Shown here: positions 35,615-44,958 of the stretch, piece by piece
Numbering within the stretch: position 1 is the first letter of the stretch
Layout of the letters: each line of letters starts with the position of its first letter
Assembly (NCBI RefSeq): GCF_042654525.1
Contig: NZ_JBHSGP010000008.1
Span: forward strand, 62,001-126,000
Source of the DNA: Geojedonia litorea
Lineage (GTDB): Bacteria > Bacteroidota > Bacteroidia > Flavobacteriales > Flavobacteriaceae
DNA length: 64,000 nt
Direction: 5' to 3'
Position numbers and translations under genes: made by a program
Notes under the pieces: generated by a model
Database searches by the model: none
What the model was told of the DNA's origin: nothing
Seen by the model: the letters and a program-made list of their open reading frames with translations, nothing else

Positions 35615-38458
35615 CTAATACCAACGTCTTCGGAATAAACCTAATAATACTTTAGGGTCTACCGTGAATTTAAAACGAATTTTTTCATCGTAATTAGGTT
35701 GACCAATTTCCCAGCCTAAATTAGAATACACAGGAAAATAGACTTCAAAATAATCAGTTACCAAATTTAACCTTATACCAGAATCATAAACAAAAACTGG
35801 ATCTGAATATTTATTTTTAACCAACCCAATGTCGCCATATGCTTCAATATAGCGCCAAAGCGTTGTGCTTGCATTTATTGTTGTTAACCACTGATTGGCA
35901 AATGGTGTATCTAATTTAGATTTAAATCCGCCTTCGGCAATGATGATTTGCTGACTAAAAATACCAGAAGCTTCAGACCGCCCTAAATAGGCATAGTCAA
36001 ATAAATAATCGGTTGGTCGGTCGAGTGCAAAGCTGAAATAATCTGAAGTAATGTCGGTTTTATTGTAAAGAAAACTTCCTGCGAAAAATCTAAAATTAAA
36101 CTGTCTGTTTCGTTGTGAAAGCTTGCGATATTCATAGTTAAACGACACCTTACCAAATTCTTTAGAGAACTGAATATCGGAATACCATTTTGAATAATTA
36201 ATCAATCCAGGGTTAGCATCAATGTAACGAATATTGAAAACAGCGTAATCAGGCTCTTCTGTTAGTACAACGCTATTCTCTCCAATATTTCTCGAGATGT
36301 CCAAATATCTGAAGTTAAGCGATTGAAACTCGTTTGATCTAAAGTTGGAATCATCTCTAAAATTGAAAGTTAGGTTAGGAGAGATGAGTGTAAAAAAAGC
36401 ATCTTGGGCATATGAAGCGTAATTTCCATAGATACCATAAACAATGTTGTAGAGATTTTTATTTTCAATATCCTGTGAATAATAGACTTGCGCACTACCT
36501 GTTACTGTTTTGGAATTTGTTGAGTATTGCGGCGCGAGATTATAGATGAATCGTTTTCTAAGTACCGTTTTATTATAAATTTTTGCACCTATATTAAAGC
36601 CGTCGTAAATGTTATTAAATTCTACTAGTGGCATTAAAAACACTTGATTGTAATTTGGGTCTTCAATATCTTTGAACAATCTAAATTGTAAAGGTTTATT
36701 ATTAAAAAAGAAGCCTTTTAACGATTTCCAATTGTCTCTTAAATTATATTCCGGGATCGAGTTATCATAATTAAGTACCAACTTATCAATACTGTCTTTA
36801 GGAATAGTAATTGTTTTACTTCCTTTAATGTGCTCCACCCAGGTTTTTGAGACTACAGAGTCGTTTCTTAAAGCAAAAAGCGAAACGGGCATATCATTAT
36901 CTCGTTTGTTTTTTACAGTAAGCTTAATGGAGTCGTTTGTTTTTTTGACATCCCTAATTTTAAAGTCAATTTTTTTTCTTGTGGTCAAATAATCCGTAAA
37001 AAACCAATCAATGTCTTTTGAAGTGCGTTGTTTTAGAAAACTTTCAAAATCATTTGAAGAGCTAGGCTTAAGTTTGAATTCCTTAATGTACTCCTTTATG
37101 GTTTCTTCTAAAATATTTGAATTGATGAAATCGTCGAGATACTGTAATCCAATTCCTGACTTATATTTTCCAGCTATATTGGCGTTGAATTTAATTAAAG
37201 AATCCTTTGCCATGGTCAAAGGCTGGTCTCTATTAGTTCGTGCCATTTGCATGAAAAACAAGGTGTATTGTTCATTAAAATTCAAATCGGCAGCATGAAA
37301 TGAACGAATTCCCCAAACATTTGCCAAAGTTCCCAAGAGTTTCATGTCGGGATAATTTTCTTTGACATATTTCATTAAAAAATAGATTTGCAATCCTTCT
37401 TTAAGCCAATAATCGGTTCTGGGATTTATGAGCAAAGTGTTTTCTAGATAACTGTTTAGTGCCGTTTTTAAAACTTTTAATTCATATTGAAAGTTATCAG
37501 GAAAAGGTCTAATAAAATCGGGCAGTTGGTTAAGCCCGTATAAAGGGTCTTTATTATATTCTATTTCAGTAATTAAAAGATTGTCATGAGGGTATGGACC
37601 TATATTGTCGGTCATAAATTTCGCAATATTATCGACAATCATTCCTTTTTCTGGAGCTGTAATGCCTTTATCTTCAATATTGGTGTACAGTGTTAGAAAA
37701 TCGGTTTTGAAGAATTCAAAATTGCTGAACTTTAATAAGGATAGTTCAGAATTTATACGGTCTTTACCGTTTAAAATAGCAATCTGTGTGCTGTCTTTAG
37801 GATTAAGGTTTAAGAGATTTAACTCCGAAATTAGCTTGTAATTTTTAGGGTATTCAATGATGAATGTATGGTCAGCTTTTGGGGTGTACAGGTCATCTAA
37901 ATTTTTGTTGCTGTAATACTGCCACTCACCATCATAGACAGAAGGCGTGATGTACCAATATTTAAGATTGAATTCTGAAAATTTAGAAACCCCATAGTTT
38001 GTAAAGGTATCACTAGGGACTAACACGTTGTACACCAATGAGAATGAAAAAGATTCATTTGGTAATAATGGTGCGTTTAAAACTACTTTTATGACATCGG
38101 GATGTTCTTTACTTCTTGAATATTCAAGGTCGCTATTTTGCTTGTCTACAATTGAAATGATGTTAGTATAGCCACGCTCGTCATTTTTAGCAAAATGAAA
38201 TTTAGTACTAAACTCTTCAGCAAATCGCTTGGCTAAAGGTGTGCTTTTAGTTGAATAGGCATTGTTCCAGTCGTTAAGGTAGATGACGTTGAGTGTATCT
38301 GTACTTGAATTTTGATAAGTTATGTCCTGTTCAATTGAAATGATATGGTTCAATACATCAAACTTTGCTTTTAAGTCAATACGATTTTGTCCAAGCATAT
38401 GCCCAAAACAAAAAAGTAGCAAAACAAAATGTAGTTGAGATTTCAATATGGTATGCAA
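35615..38458 (-). CDS. M1-peptidase-like domain without zinc site, fused to an outer-membrane beta-barrel
   Basis: Exported protein of 947 aa (signal peptide at 1-24, ending near MLGQN). Residues about 25-230 form the M1 aminopeptidase N-terminal beta-sandwich, and 250-480 the catalytic-like domain. The downstream glutamate segment YWLKEGLQIYF (E354) is kept, but the place where HEXXH should lie, 23 residues earlier (331-335), reads KTALN, so the zinc site is lost. A beta-rich part follows, and from about 640 to the end there are alternating amphipathic strands ending in RRRWY with a terminal aromatic, typical of outer-membrane barrels. A structural or binding role is likely. Confidence 0.75.
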   Translation of the reverse strand: MHTILKSQLHFVLLLFCFGHMLGQNRIDLKAKFDVLNHIISIEQDITYQNSSTDTLNVIYLNDWNNAYSTKSTPLAKRFAEEFSTKFHFAKNDERGYTNIISIVDKQNSDLEYSRSKEHPDVIKVVLNAPLLPNESFSFSLVYNVLVPSDTFTNYGVSKFSEFNLKYWYITPSVYDGEWQYYSNKNLDDLYTPKADHTFIIEYPKNYKLISELNLLNLNPKDSTQIAILNGKDRINSELSLLKFSNFEFFKTDFLTLYTNIEDKGITAPEKGMIVDNIAKFMTDNIGPYPHDNLLITEIEYNKDPLYGLNQLPDFIRPFPDNFQYELKVLKTALNSYLENTLLINPRTDYWLKEGLQIYFLMKYVKENYPDMKLLGTLANVWGIRSFHAADLNFNEQYTLFFMQMARTNRDQPLTMAKDSLIKFNANIAGKYKSGIGLQYLDDFINSNILEETIKEYIKEFKLKPSSSNDFESFLKQRTSKDIDWFFTDYLTTRKKIDFKIRDVKKTNDSIKLTVKNKRDNDMPVSLFALRNDSVVSKTWVEHIKGSKTITIPKDSIDKLVLNYDNSIPEYNLRDNWKSLKGFFFNNKPLQFRLFKDIEDPNYNQVFLMPLVEFNNIYDGFNIGAKIYNKTVLRKRFIYNLAPQYSTNSKTVTGSAQVYYSQDIENKNLYNIVYGIYGNYASYAQDAFFTLISPNLTFNFRDDSNFRSNEFQSLNFRYLDISRNIGENSVVLTEEPDYAVFNIRYIDANPGLINYSKWYSDIQFSKEFGKVSFNYEYRKLSQRNRQFNFRFFAGSFLYNKTDITSDYFSFALDRPTDYLFDYAYLGRSEASGIFSQQIIIAEGGFKSKLDTPFANQWLTTINASTTLWRYIEAYGDIGLVKNKYSDPVFVYDSGIRLNLVTDYFEVYFPVYSNLGWEIGQPNYDEKIRFKFTVDPKVLLGLFRRRWY

Positions 38459-38629
38459 GGTTTATAGGTTAAGTACATCAATTAAGTGCTAATATAAAAT
38501 ACAATTTATTACAAACAAGTAAAGATGTGTAGATTATATACCGAATTTTTTTCGAGACTGGTTTTAAAAATCCCCAAATTAATTCAACAAAACACTAAAG
38601 TTAATCCAGCAATAGCCAGTATAACTCAA

Positions 38630-39319
38630 TTAAAAATTAGGACTTAAACGGAATTCTTTGTAGAAATTATCAAGAATTTGCAAGACTTCTTCAGCAGAGT
38701 CCACAACATGAATTAGGTCGAGATCTTTTTCACTGATATTGTTGAATTTTCCTAACAGCGTAGATTTTACCCAATCTAATAGGCCTTCCCAGAATTCGGT
38801 TCCCACTAAAATGATTGGGAATTTTTCAATTTTATTAGTTTGAATTAAGGTAAGGGCTTCAAACATTTCATCTAAAGTTCCAAAGCCGCCCGGCATTACC
38901 ACAAAACCTTGAGAATATTTTACAAACATTACTTTTCGTACAAAGAAGTAATCAAAATCTAAACTTTTATCAGGGTCTATATAAGGATTGTCATGCTGTT
39001 CAAAAGGTAATTCAATATTTAATCCCACAGAGGTTCCACCTCCAATATGTGCACCTTTATTACCAGCTTCCATAATTCCTGGTCCACCACCAGTGATTAC
39101 ACCGTATCCATGGTCGACAATTTTTTTTGCAATCTCTTCGGCTAATTTGTAATATTTATGATCTGGTTTTGTTCTTGCCGAACCAAAAATAGAAACACAA
39201 GGTCCTATTTTACTTAATTTTTCATAACCATTTACAAATTCACCCATGATTTTGAAAATAGCCCAAGAATCGTTGGTTTTAATCTCATTCCATCGTTTGT
39301 GGTGTTGTTCACTTCTCAT
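38630..39319 (-). CDS. LOG-family (TIGR00730) Rossmann-fold protein
   Basis: Protein of 229 aa of the LOG family, whose studied members hydrolyse cytokinin riboside or other nucleoside 5'-monophosphates to base and ribose 5-phosphate. Motifs: SIFGSARTKPD near residue 44, YGVITGGGPGIMEAGNKGA, and the signature VMPGGFGTLDEMFE. It is a cytosolic housekeeping-type enzyme; a role in nucleotide salvage is inferred from the family. A TAAATTTG box at 39356-39349 may be its -7 element. The 171-nt gap downstream, to the M1-like gene, contains no gene that I see. Confidence 0.9.
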   Translation of the reverse strand: MRSEQHHKRWNEIKTNDSWAIFKIMGEFVNGYEKLSKIGPCVSIFGSARTKPDHKYYKLAEEIAKKIVDHGYGVITGGGPGIMEAGNKGAHIGGGTSVGLNIELPFEQHDNPYIDPDKSLDFDYFFVRKVMFVKYSQGFVVMPGGFGTLDEMFEALTLIQTNKIEKFPIILVGTEFWEGLLDWVKSTLLGKFNNISEKDLDLIHVVDSAEEVLQILDNFYKEFRLSPNF

Positions 39320-39442
39320 ATATTATCTTTTTAACCTATTCATTAAAACAAATTTAAAAGAATTTAATTGATGTTGCGGGTTATTTAATGAAATTGAATT
39401 GCCTTTTATTCTTTTGACTTGAAGAAGCTATTGTATAGCCAT

Positions 39443-39472
39443 AAAAAAGGGCTAACTAATTTAAGTTAGTCC
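39443..39472 (-). terminator. Intrinsic terminator of the small membrane protein gene
   Basis: A 9-bp stem GGGCTAACT/AGTTAGTCC (39449-39457 and 39464-39472, one G-U pair) with a six-base loop, followed on the minus strand by six T (39448-39443). It lies 31 nt past the stop of the gene at 39504. Confidence 0.8.
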
Positions 39473-39503
39473 TTGCATCATTATATAGTAGGGGTGGATC
39501 TGT

Positions 39504-39671
39504 TTAAAGCGGTTTACGGCCTGATATAATATTATACAGGATTACAATAATTGCAATAACTAATAAAACATGGATTAGACTACTGGTGGCAATACCTTCA
39601 ACAATGCCAAAGAACCCTAAAATCCAAATCACAATACAAACCACGGCAACTAGCCAAAGAATACTTCTCAT
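39504..39671 (-). CDS. Small lmo0937-family membrane protein
   Basis: A 55-residue protein too short for usual ORF cut-offs. It starts MRSILWLVAVVCIVIWILGF and has a second hydrophobic segment SSLIHVLLVIAVIVILYNII, ending GRKPL. This two-helix layout with the I-HVLLVIA-I core is the lmo0937/YqaE-like pattern common in Bacteroidota. It is probably an inner-membrane stress-associated peptide, with role unknown. It has its own terminator and stands between uvrA and the LOG-family gene. Confidence 0.8.
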   Translation of the reverse strand: MRSILWLVAVVCIVIWILGFFGIVEGIATSSLIHVLLVIAIIVILYNIISGRKPL

Positions 39672-39783
39672 AATGAACGGTTTAAAAATTATTACTGTAA
39701 GGTAATGATTATTTGCTATTTCCTTGCTGAAATGTTATAACAATCTAAAGCAAAGGCATGGTTGGTTTGTGCATTTAATTGAT

Positions 39784-42615
39784 TTAGTTTAACTCCTTTT
39801 TCAGGAATTGCGCCGTGTAACTTTTCTTATTTTTAATCAACTCTTCAGGAGTGCCTTTGGCTACTATTTCGCCTCCTCCTTTGCCACCTTCATAGCCAAT
39901 GTCAATAATGTAATCCACCGTTTTAATCACATCTAAATTATGTTCAATAATAAGCACCGTATTTCCTTTGTCAACTAGTTTATTAAGGACATTCATCAAC
40001 ACTCTAATATCTTCAAAATGAAGCCCAGTTGTGGGTTCATCTAAAATATAAAAGGTGTTACCAGTATCGCGTTTACTTAATTCGGTTGCTAATTTTATGC
40101 GTTGTGCTTCACCGCCAGAAAGCGTTGTACTCTGCTGCCCCAAAGTGATATAGCCTAGCCCCACATCTTTAATAGTTTTTAGTTTTTTGTGAATTTTTGG
40201 GATATGCTCAAAGAATTCAACGGCTTCATTAATGGTCATGTCCAAAACATCGCTTATAGATTTGCCTTTGTATCTGATTTCCAAGGTTTCACGATTAAAA
40301 CGTTTACCTTGGCAGGTTTCACATTCCACATAAACGTCTGGCAGAAAATTCATTTCGATTACACGTAATCCACCTCCTTGACAGGTTTCACATCTACCTC
40401 CTGAAACATTAAAACTAAAACGCCCTGGTTTATAACCACGAATCATGGCTTCAGGAATTTTTGCGAATAAGCTTCTAATCTCACTAAAGGTACCAGTATA
40501 AGTTGCAGGATTACTTCGTGGCGTTCTACCAATAGGGGATTGGTTAATGTCAATAACTTTATCTATATGTTCTAATCCTTTAATGCTTTTGTATGGCATC
40601 GGTTTTTTGACACCATTAAAGTAATGCGCATTAAGGATAGGGTAAAGGGTTTCATTGATCAACGTTGACTTACCGCTTCCTGAAACACCGGTAACTCCAA
40701 TCATTTTACCTAATGGTAACTGGATGGATACATTTTTGAGATTATTTCCTGTACACCCTTTTAATTCGAGTACATGACCGTTTCCAGCGCGTCGCTGTTT
40801 AGGAACTTCAATACGTTTGGTGCCGTTTAAATAATCGGCAGTTAAAGTGTGATGTGATTTTAGTTCGTCAGGTGAGCCAATACTTATAATTTCTCCACCA
40901 TATTTTCCGGCTTTTGGACCAATATCAATAACATAATCGGCATGCTCAATCATGTCCTTGTCGTGTTCTACAACAATCACCGAATTACCTATATCTCTTA
41001 AAGAAAGTAATGATTTAATTAATTTTGCATTGTCGCGCTGATGGAGACCGATGCTTGGTTCGTCAAGAATATAGAGTACACCTACCAATTGTGAACCTAT
41101 TTGAGTAGCCAATCTAATGCGTTGTGCTTCGCCACCCGAAAGCGATTTTGAGCTTCTGTTTAATGACAAATAGTCTAATCCAACATCTAATAAAAATTGT
41201 AATCGGGTTCTGATTTCTTTTATAATTTCTTCAGCAATCTGCAACTGTTTATCAGATAAGTGACTCGATAATTCATCAAACCATTGTGAAAGGTCAATAA
41301 TATCTTTATGAGCAAGGTCGGCGATATTTTGTCCATTAATTTTGAAATAGAGTGATTCCTGCTTTAATCGAGACCCTTGACATTCATCACACTCCACCTT
41401 ATCCATATACTCTTTAGCCCATCGTTTTAATGAGGTAGAATCTGTATTGTTATACTGGCTTTCAATAAAATTGGCAACACCTTCAAATTCTATTTTGTAA
41501 TCGCGAGTGACGCCCAAAGTTTTACTTTCTACTGAAAATTTTTCGTTACCACCATACAAAATCATTTGTTTGGCTTCGTCAGGGATGGATTTGTAAGGAT
41601 CACTTAATTCAAATTTGAAACGTTGTGCGATAATTTCAAATTGCTTAAAAATCCAGCTATTTTTTTGAGGACCATGTGGTGCCAAAGCTCCATTTTTGAT
41701 GGAGAGGGACTCATCTGGAATAATCTTTTTCTCATTTACCTGATATAATCGACCAATCCCATTACATTTTGAACACGCGCCTTTTGGGGAATTAAATGAA
41801 AAATTATTGGGTTCGGGGTTGGGATAGGATATTCCTGTTGAGGGACACATTAAATTACGACTAAAATACCGTACTTGATCAGAGTCTTGATCGAGCACCA
41901 TAAGTACATCATCACCATGATACATAGCTGTATTGATGCTCTCTGTTAAGCGCTTATCATTATCGGTACTCCCATCAATTTTTAGGCGGTCAATAACAAT
42001 TTCAATATCATGAGTTTTATAGCGGTCCAATCGCATGCCTTTGACCAAATCTTTTACTTCACCATCTGTTCTTACCTTCACAAACCCTTGTTTTGCAATT
42101 TGCTCAAATAATTCACGGTAATGTCCTTTTCTAGAACGAATCACTGGCGCTAAAATAGAAATGCGTTTATCTATAAAAGCTTCAGTAATAAGCGTTTTAA
42201 TTTGCTCGTCACTATAACTTACCATTTGCTCACCCGTATTGTAACTGTAGGCATCGCTTGCTCTTGCAAATAATAAGCGCAGAAAATCATAGATCTCGGT
42301 AATTGTGCCAACGGTAGAACGCGGTGATTTGCTCGTCGTTTTTTGCTCAATGGCAATGACAGGAGAAAGACCGTCTATTTTGTCCACATCAGGGCGTTCC
42401 AAGCCGCCTAAAAACTGTCTAGCATAAGCCGAAAAGGTTTCAATGTAACGTCGTTGGCCTTCGGCATAAATAGTATCAAAAGCCAATGAAGATTTTCCAC
42501 TACCTGATAAACCTGTGATGACCACTAGTTTCTCTCTAGGTATGGTCACATCAATATTTTTAAGATTGTGAACTCTTGCTCCTTTTACTTCTATTTGTTC
42601 TTCAAAATGGCTCAT
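39784..42615 (-). CDS. uvrA: Excinuclease ABC subunit A
   Basis: Damage-recognition ATPase of nucleotide excision repair, 943 aa from the ATG at 42615 (an upstream extension is not family-like). Two ABC modules are visible: Walker A GLSGSGKSSLAFDT in the first and GVSGSGKSTLINET in the second, with signature motifs SLSGGEAQRIRLATQIGS and TLSGGEAQRIKLATELS. Zinc-finger CxxC pairs are present (CSKCNGIG, CDECQGSR, CETCQGGG, CETCQGKR). A -7-like box lies 16-23 nt before the ATG. Confidence 0.97.
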   Translation of the reverse strand: MSHFEEQIEVKGARVHNLKNIDVTIPREKLVVITGLSGSGKSSLAFDTIYAEGQRRYIETFSAYARQFLGGLERPDVDKIDGLSPVIAIEQKTTSKSPRSTVGTITEIYDFLRLLFARASDAYSYNTGEQMVSYSDEQIKTLITEAFIDKRISILAPVIRSRKGHYRELFEQIAKQGFVKVRTDGEVKDLVKGMRLDRYKTHDIEIVIDRLKIDGSTDNDKRLTESINTAMYHGDDVLMVLDQDSDQVRYFSRNLMCPSTGISYPNPEPNNFSFNSPKGACSKCNGIGRLYQVNEKKIIPDESLSIKNGALAPHGPQKNSWIFKQFEIIAQRFKFELSDPYKSIPDEAKQMILYGGNEKFSVESKTLGVTRDYKIEFEGVANFIESQYNNTDSTSLKRWAKEYMDKVECDECQGSRLKQESLYFKINGQNIADLAHKDIIDLSQWFDELSSHLSDKQLQIAEEIIKEIRTRLQFLLDVGLDYLSLNRSSKSLSGGEAQRIRLATQIGSQLVGVLYILDEPSIGLHQRDNAKLIKSLLSLRDIGNSVIVVEHDKDMIEHADYVIDIGPKAGKYGGEIISIGSPDELKSHHTLTADYLNGTKRIEVPKQRRAGNGHVLELKGCTGNNLKNVSIQLPLGKMIGVTGVSGSGKSTLINETLYPILNAHYFNGVKKPMPYKSIKGLEHIDKVIDINQSPIGRTPRSNPATYTGTFSEIRSLFAKIPEAMIRGYKPGRFSFNVSGGRCETCQGGGLRVIEMNFLPDVYVECETCQGKRFNRETLEIRYKGKSISDVLDMTINEAVEFFEHIPKIHKKLKTIKDVGLGYITLGQQSTTLSGGEAQRIKLATELSKRDTGNTFYILDEPTTGLHFEDIRVLMNVLNKLVDKGNTVLIIEHNLDVIKTVDYIIDIGYEGGKGGGEIVAKGTPEELIKNKKSYTAQFLKKELN

Positions 42616-42630
42616 ATTGTGGCAAAGTTG

Positions 42631-42638
42631 CAAAGGTA
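42631..42638 (-). promoter_or_regulatory. Possible -7 box of uvrA
   Basis: Minus-strand TACCTTTG matches TAnnTTTG and ends 15 nt before the ATG at 42615. No TTTG lies at the usual distance upstream and no SOS-type box is recognised, so support is partial. Confidence 0.35.
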
Positions 42639-42685
42639 CAATTTTAGATGTTAAATTCATCAGTAAGGCTATATGGGTATTAGAT

Positions 42686-42718
42686 AAAAAAAAGTATTGG
42701 TTAGAGACCAATACTTTT
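42686..42718 (-). terminator. Intrinsic terminator of the exported-protein gene at 42776
   Basis: A 12-bp perfect stem AAAAGTATTGGT/ACCAATACTTTT (42690-42701 and 42707-42718) with a five-base loop, followed on the minus strand by a T-run to 42686. It lies about 57 nt past the stop of the upstream gene and before uvrA. Confidence 0.88.
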
Positions 42719-42775
42719 CCCTATTCCCCTAATTGATATAAATTTAATGGGGTTTTAATTGAATTACTGTGGTAG

Positions 42776-43141
42776 TTATAAAGTTGACAATTCGCCCGAC
42801 TTTATTGCTTGTTCATAATTGGCATTAACCTGTTTTAAAAAGCCAAAGAATTTTTTGCCACTTTTTGCCTCTAATTTTACATAAATGGTTCCGTCGTTTT
42901 TTGTACTTACGTCTTTAACGACTACATGTTCTCCAAGAACACTGTCGTAATTAGCAACGCCACCACGCTTAACTATAAAATTTAGTTTGGGGAAGTCGAT
43001 GTGACTGTAACTTTGCTTTGAAGGTTCTTTAATTATTAATACATCTCCTATTTTTGGGAGGTCATCTACGGATTGTTGACTATTAGTAGCATATCCGTTA
43101 GCAATAAAGACTAATGTGATAAATAAAAATACTTTTTTCAT
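42776..43141 (-). CDS. Exported protein of unknown function
   Basis: A 121 aa protein with a signal peptide (KKVFLFITLVFIANGYATN) and no lipobox, so probably periplasmic. The mature part, IGDVLIIKEPSKQSYSHIDFPKLNFIVKRGG followed by several short strands and a C-terminal helix NYEQAIKSGEL, suggests a small beta-barrel such as an SH3 fold. I do not recognise a named family. It has its own strong terminator and is divergent from the gene at 43275. Confidence 0.6.
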   Translation of the reverse strand: MKKVFLFITLVFIANGYATNSQQSVDDLPKIGDVLIIKEPSKQSYSHIDFPKLNFIVKRGGVANYDSVLGEHVVVKDVSTKNDGTIYVKLEAKSGKKFFGFLKQVNANYEQAIKSGELSTL

Positions 43142-43274
43142 GGTTAATGGTTTATTATTTAAACAAAAATAATAATGAAAATTTGAATCAAATACGTTTT
43201 TAAGATTTGTTAACTATTTTTCTTAAACAGACAATTGTTTACTTTTGGAATGGAATATTAATATTTTTAAAAAT

Positions 43275-43799
43275 ATGAAATTATTAGGAATTAGCTCAAG
43301 AATAGATCACCCAGAATTTGGTAAAGGGGTGATTACGAACGTTACATCAAAACATTATTGGGTCACCTTTATAGAACGTGGATTGGAAACTATTGATTTA
43401 GATAGTGAGTTTGAAGTCATTGAAGCTGCCGAGGATGATGTAGATACGGTGAGTTTTTATGAAGTAGAACGCAGCTTAAAATCGATATTAAAAAAATGGA
43501 GCGATGTGTCTGAAGTTGTTAATATTGCTGATAAATGGAAAGGCGGTACACTTATCATGCAGCCAGGAGATCCAAATTTAAAAGCCAATGAAGTACCTAT
43601 TGATACCTTTTTTCATAAGATTACTATGGTTAGAGATCGACTACGTGTAATGGAGCAAAAAATAAATAGTAGTAATCTCGATGAACAGGAAAAAATAGAT
43701 TTGCAACAATATATCACACGATCTTATGGTAGCTTAACCACTTTTAATGTATTGTTTAAATTGAAGGATCACAATTTTGTGGGGCAGAAGGGAACCTAA
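43275..43799 (+). CDS. Unknown protein with UvrD-tail-like SH3 motif
   Basis: Protein of 174 aa from the ATG at 43275. The first 55 residues read RIDHPEFGKGVITNVTSKHYWVTF, followed by acidic turns. The HPxFGKGVI pattern matches the SH3/Tudor-like tail of PcrA/UvrD helicases, as in the helicase in this window (RFGKGEVLKIEG). The rest is helical (SLKSILKKWSDVSEV, IDTFFHKITMVRDRLRVMEQKI). No signal peptide. Possible interaction with transcription or DNA machinery is inferred only from this resemblance. Confidence 0.6.
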   Translation: MKLLGISSRIDHPEFGKGVITNVTSKHYWVTFIERGLETIDLDSEFEVIEAAEDDVDTVSFYEVERSLKSILKKWSDVSEVVNIADKWKGGTLIMQPGDPNLKANEVPIDTFFHKITMVRDRLRVMEQKINSSNLDEQEKIDLQQYITRSYGSLTTFNVLFKLKDHNFVGQKGT

Positions 43800-43821
43800 T
43801 AAATTAATTTAAAATCTGGTT

Positions 43822-44931
43822 CTAGGTACTTGGGAAATAAATTGAGTCTTCAAAATTCACTATTTTTAAACGTGCTATTTCATCTGGAATAATTCTGGAG
43901 GCTGCCATTGTAAGAGTTGTAAATGCCCTTTCAACTTGTTTCTGATTGCATTCTTCTGAATTATCACCTAATTTATCTGTTCTTTTATATAAGTGTATTT
44001 TTTTACAATTCGTTGAGATAAATAATTCCTGAAGTAAAGTCTTATCTGTTAAACCCAATGAATGACCTAGAACATGTACTTCGTAAGGCTCTTTAGCCGT
44101 TACAATTTCTCTATACAAATTTTGATAAACAGAATTTAGCAAATACTTGTGCGTTTTGAAATGTTCCAAATATTTATCTTCTCCAACATCTTTGATGTCT
44201 TGGTATTCTTTGTCTTTGTCGTTTCCATAACCAAAAATAATTTCATCTTTTAATGTGCCATGAATAGGATAATAAAAACATATGCTATTTCCCGATAAGT
44301 TATACTGTTTAATTGTATCTGTATAATTAAAATTAATAATGACTAGTTCACCGTTTAGAAAGTTATGTCCTTTTTTTAAATTTTCGAAAAAGAGTCCAAT
44401 TGAACTATTTTTTTCAACCACCACTGAAATTAAATACTTCTTCAATAAGTTTTTTATTTCACTAAATTCGAAATTTAATGTATCTAATTGCGATAAGTAA
44501 GTGTCAGAATAATTAGAACTTTTATGTTGATGATAAATCACTTTAAGGTAACGGTAAAAGGTGTCTTCTATGTTAAACCAATATTTTGACTTTTCCTTAA
44601 ACAATTTTCTTAACAATTTATTTGATAAATGCTCTAACCAAGCATCCATGTTGCGAAGCATCATTTCATAACGCTTTTGTTCATCAAATTCTAAAACTCC
44701 AAATAAATTCCATTTTGTTGAATGAGTTAGGTCGTTTTCTGTAAATACACAGTATTTGCTTCTTTCAATTATCGAAGGTTCAAAAAAAGCCGTATTTCCA
44801 TCTTCATTTAAATAACTTATAAGATCGGGAACTAAAACTTCTTTCAAAAGATATTCTGAAAAATCTATAAAACTAGTAGGAGCTCCATGAGCTAAATCAA
44901 AACCATTACCTATTAATAAAACTGTTCTCAT
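43822..44931 (-). CDS. AbiH-family abortive infection protein
   Basis: Protein of 369 aa with the AbiH signature at its N terminus: LLIGNGFDLAHGAPTSFIDFSEYL. Further family-like parts are ELVIINFNYTDTI and YPIHGTLKDEIIFGYGNDKD in the middle and the EVHVLGHSLGLTDKTLLQEL segment. AbiH was described as a phage-abortive-infection protein in lactococci, and its mechanism is not established. It is a single gene with no partner, in an AT-rich stretch between unrelated conserved genes. Identity is by motif; defence activity is inferred. Confidence 0.85.
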   Translation of the reverse strand: MRTVLLIGNGFDLAHGAPTSFIDFSEYLLKEVLVPDLISYLNEDGNTAFFEPSIIERSKYCVFTENDLTHSTKWNLFGVLEFDEQKRYEMMLRNMDAWLEHLSNKLLRKLFKEKSKYWFNIEDTFYRYLKVIYHQHKSSNYSDTYLSQLDTLNFEFSEIKNLLKKYLISVVVEKNSSIGLFFENLKKGHNFLNGELVIINFNYTDTIKQYNLSGNSICFYYPIHGTLKDEIIFGYGNDKDKEYQDIKDVGEDKYLEHFKTHKYLLNSVYQNLYREIVTAKEPYEVHVLGHSLGLTDKTLLQELFISTNCKKIHLYKRTDKLGDNSEECNQKQVERAFTTLTMAASRIIPDEIARLKIVNFEDSIYFPST

Positions 44932-44958
44932 TAATACTTTGATAATTTAATAATTATT

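Noticed and set aside
39320..39503. tRNA or small RNA in the gap before the 55-aa gene
   Set aside because: Only the terminator hairpin is seen; no cloverleaf pattern or conserved RNA motif could be identified by eye.
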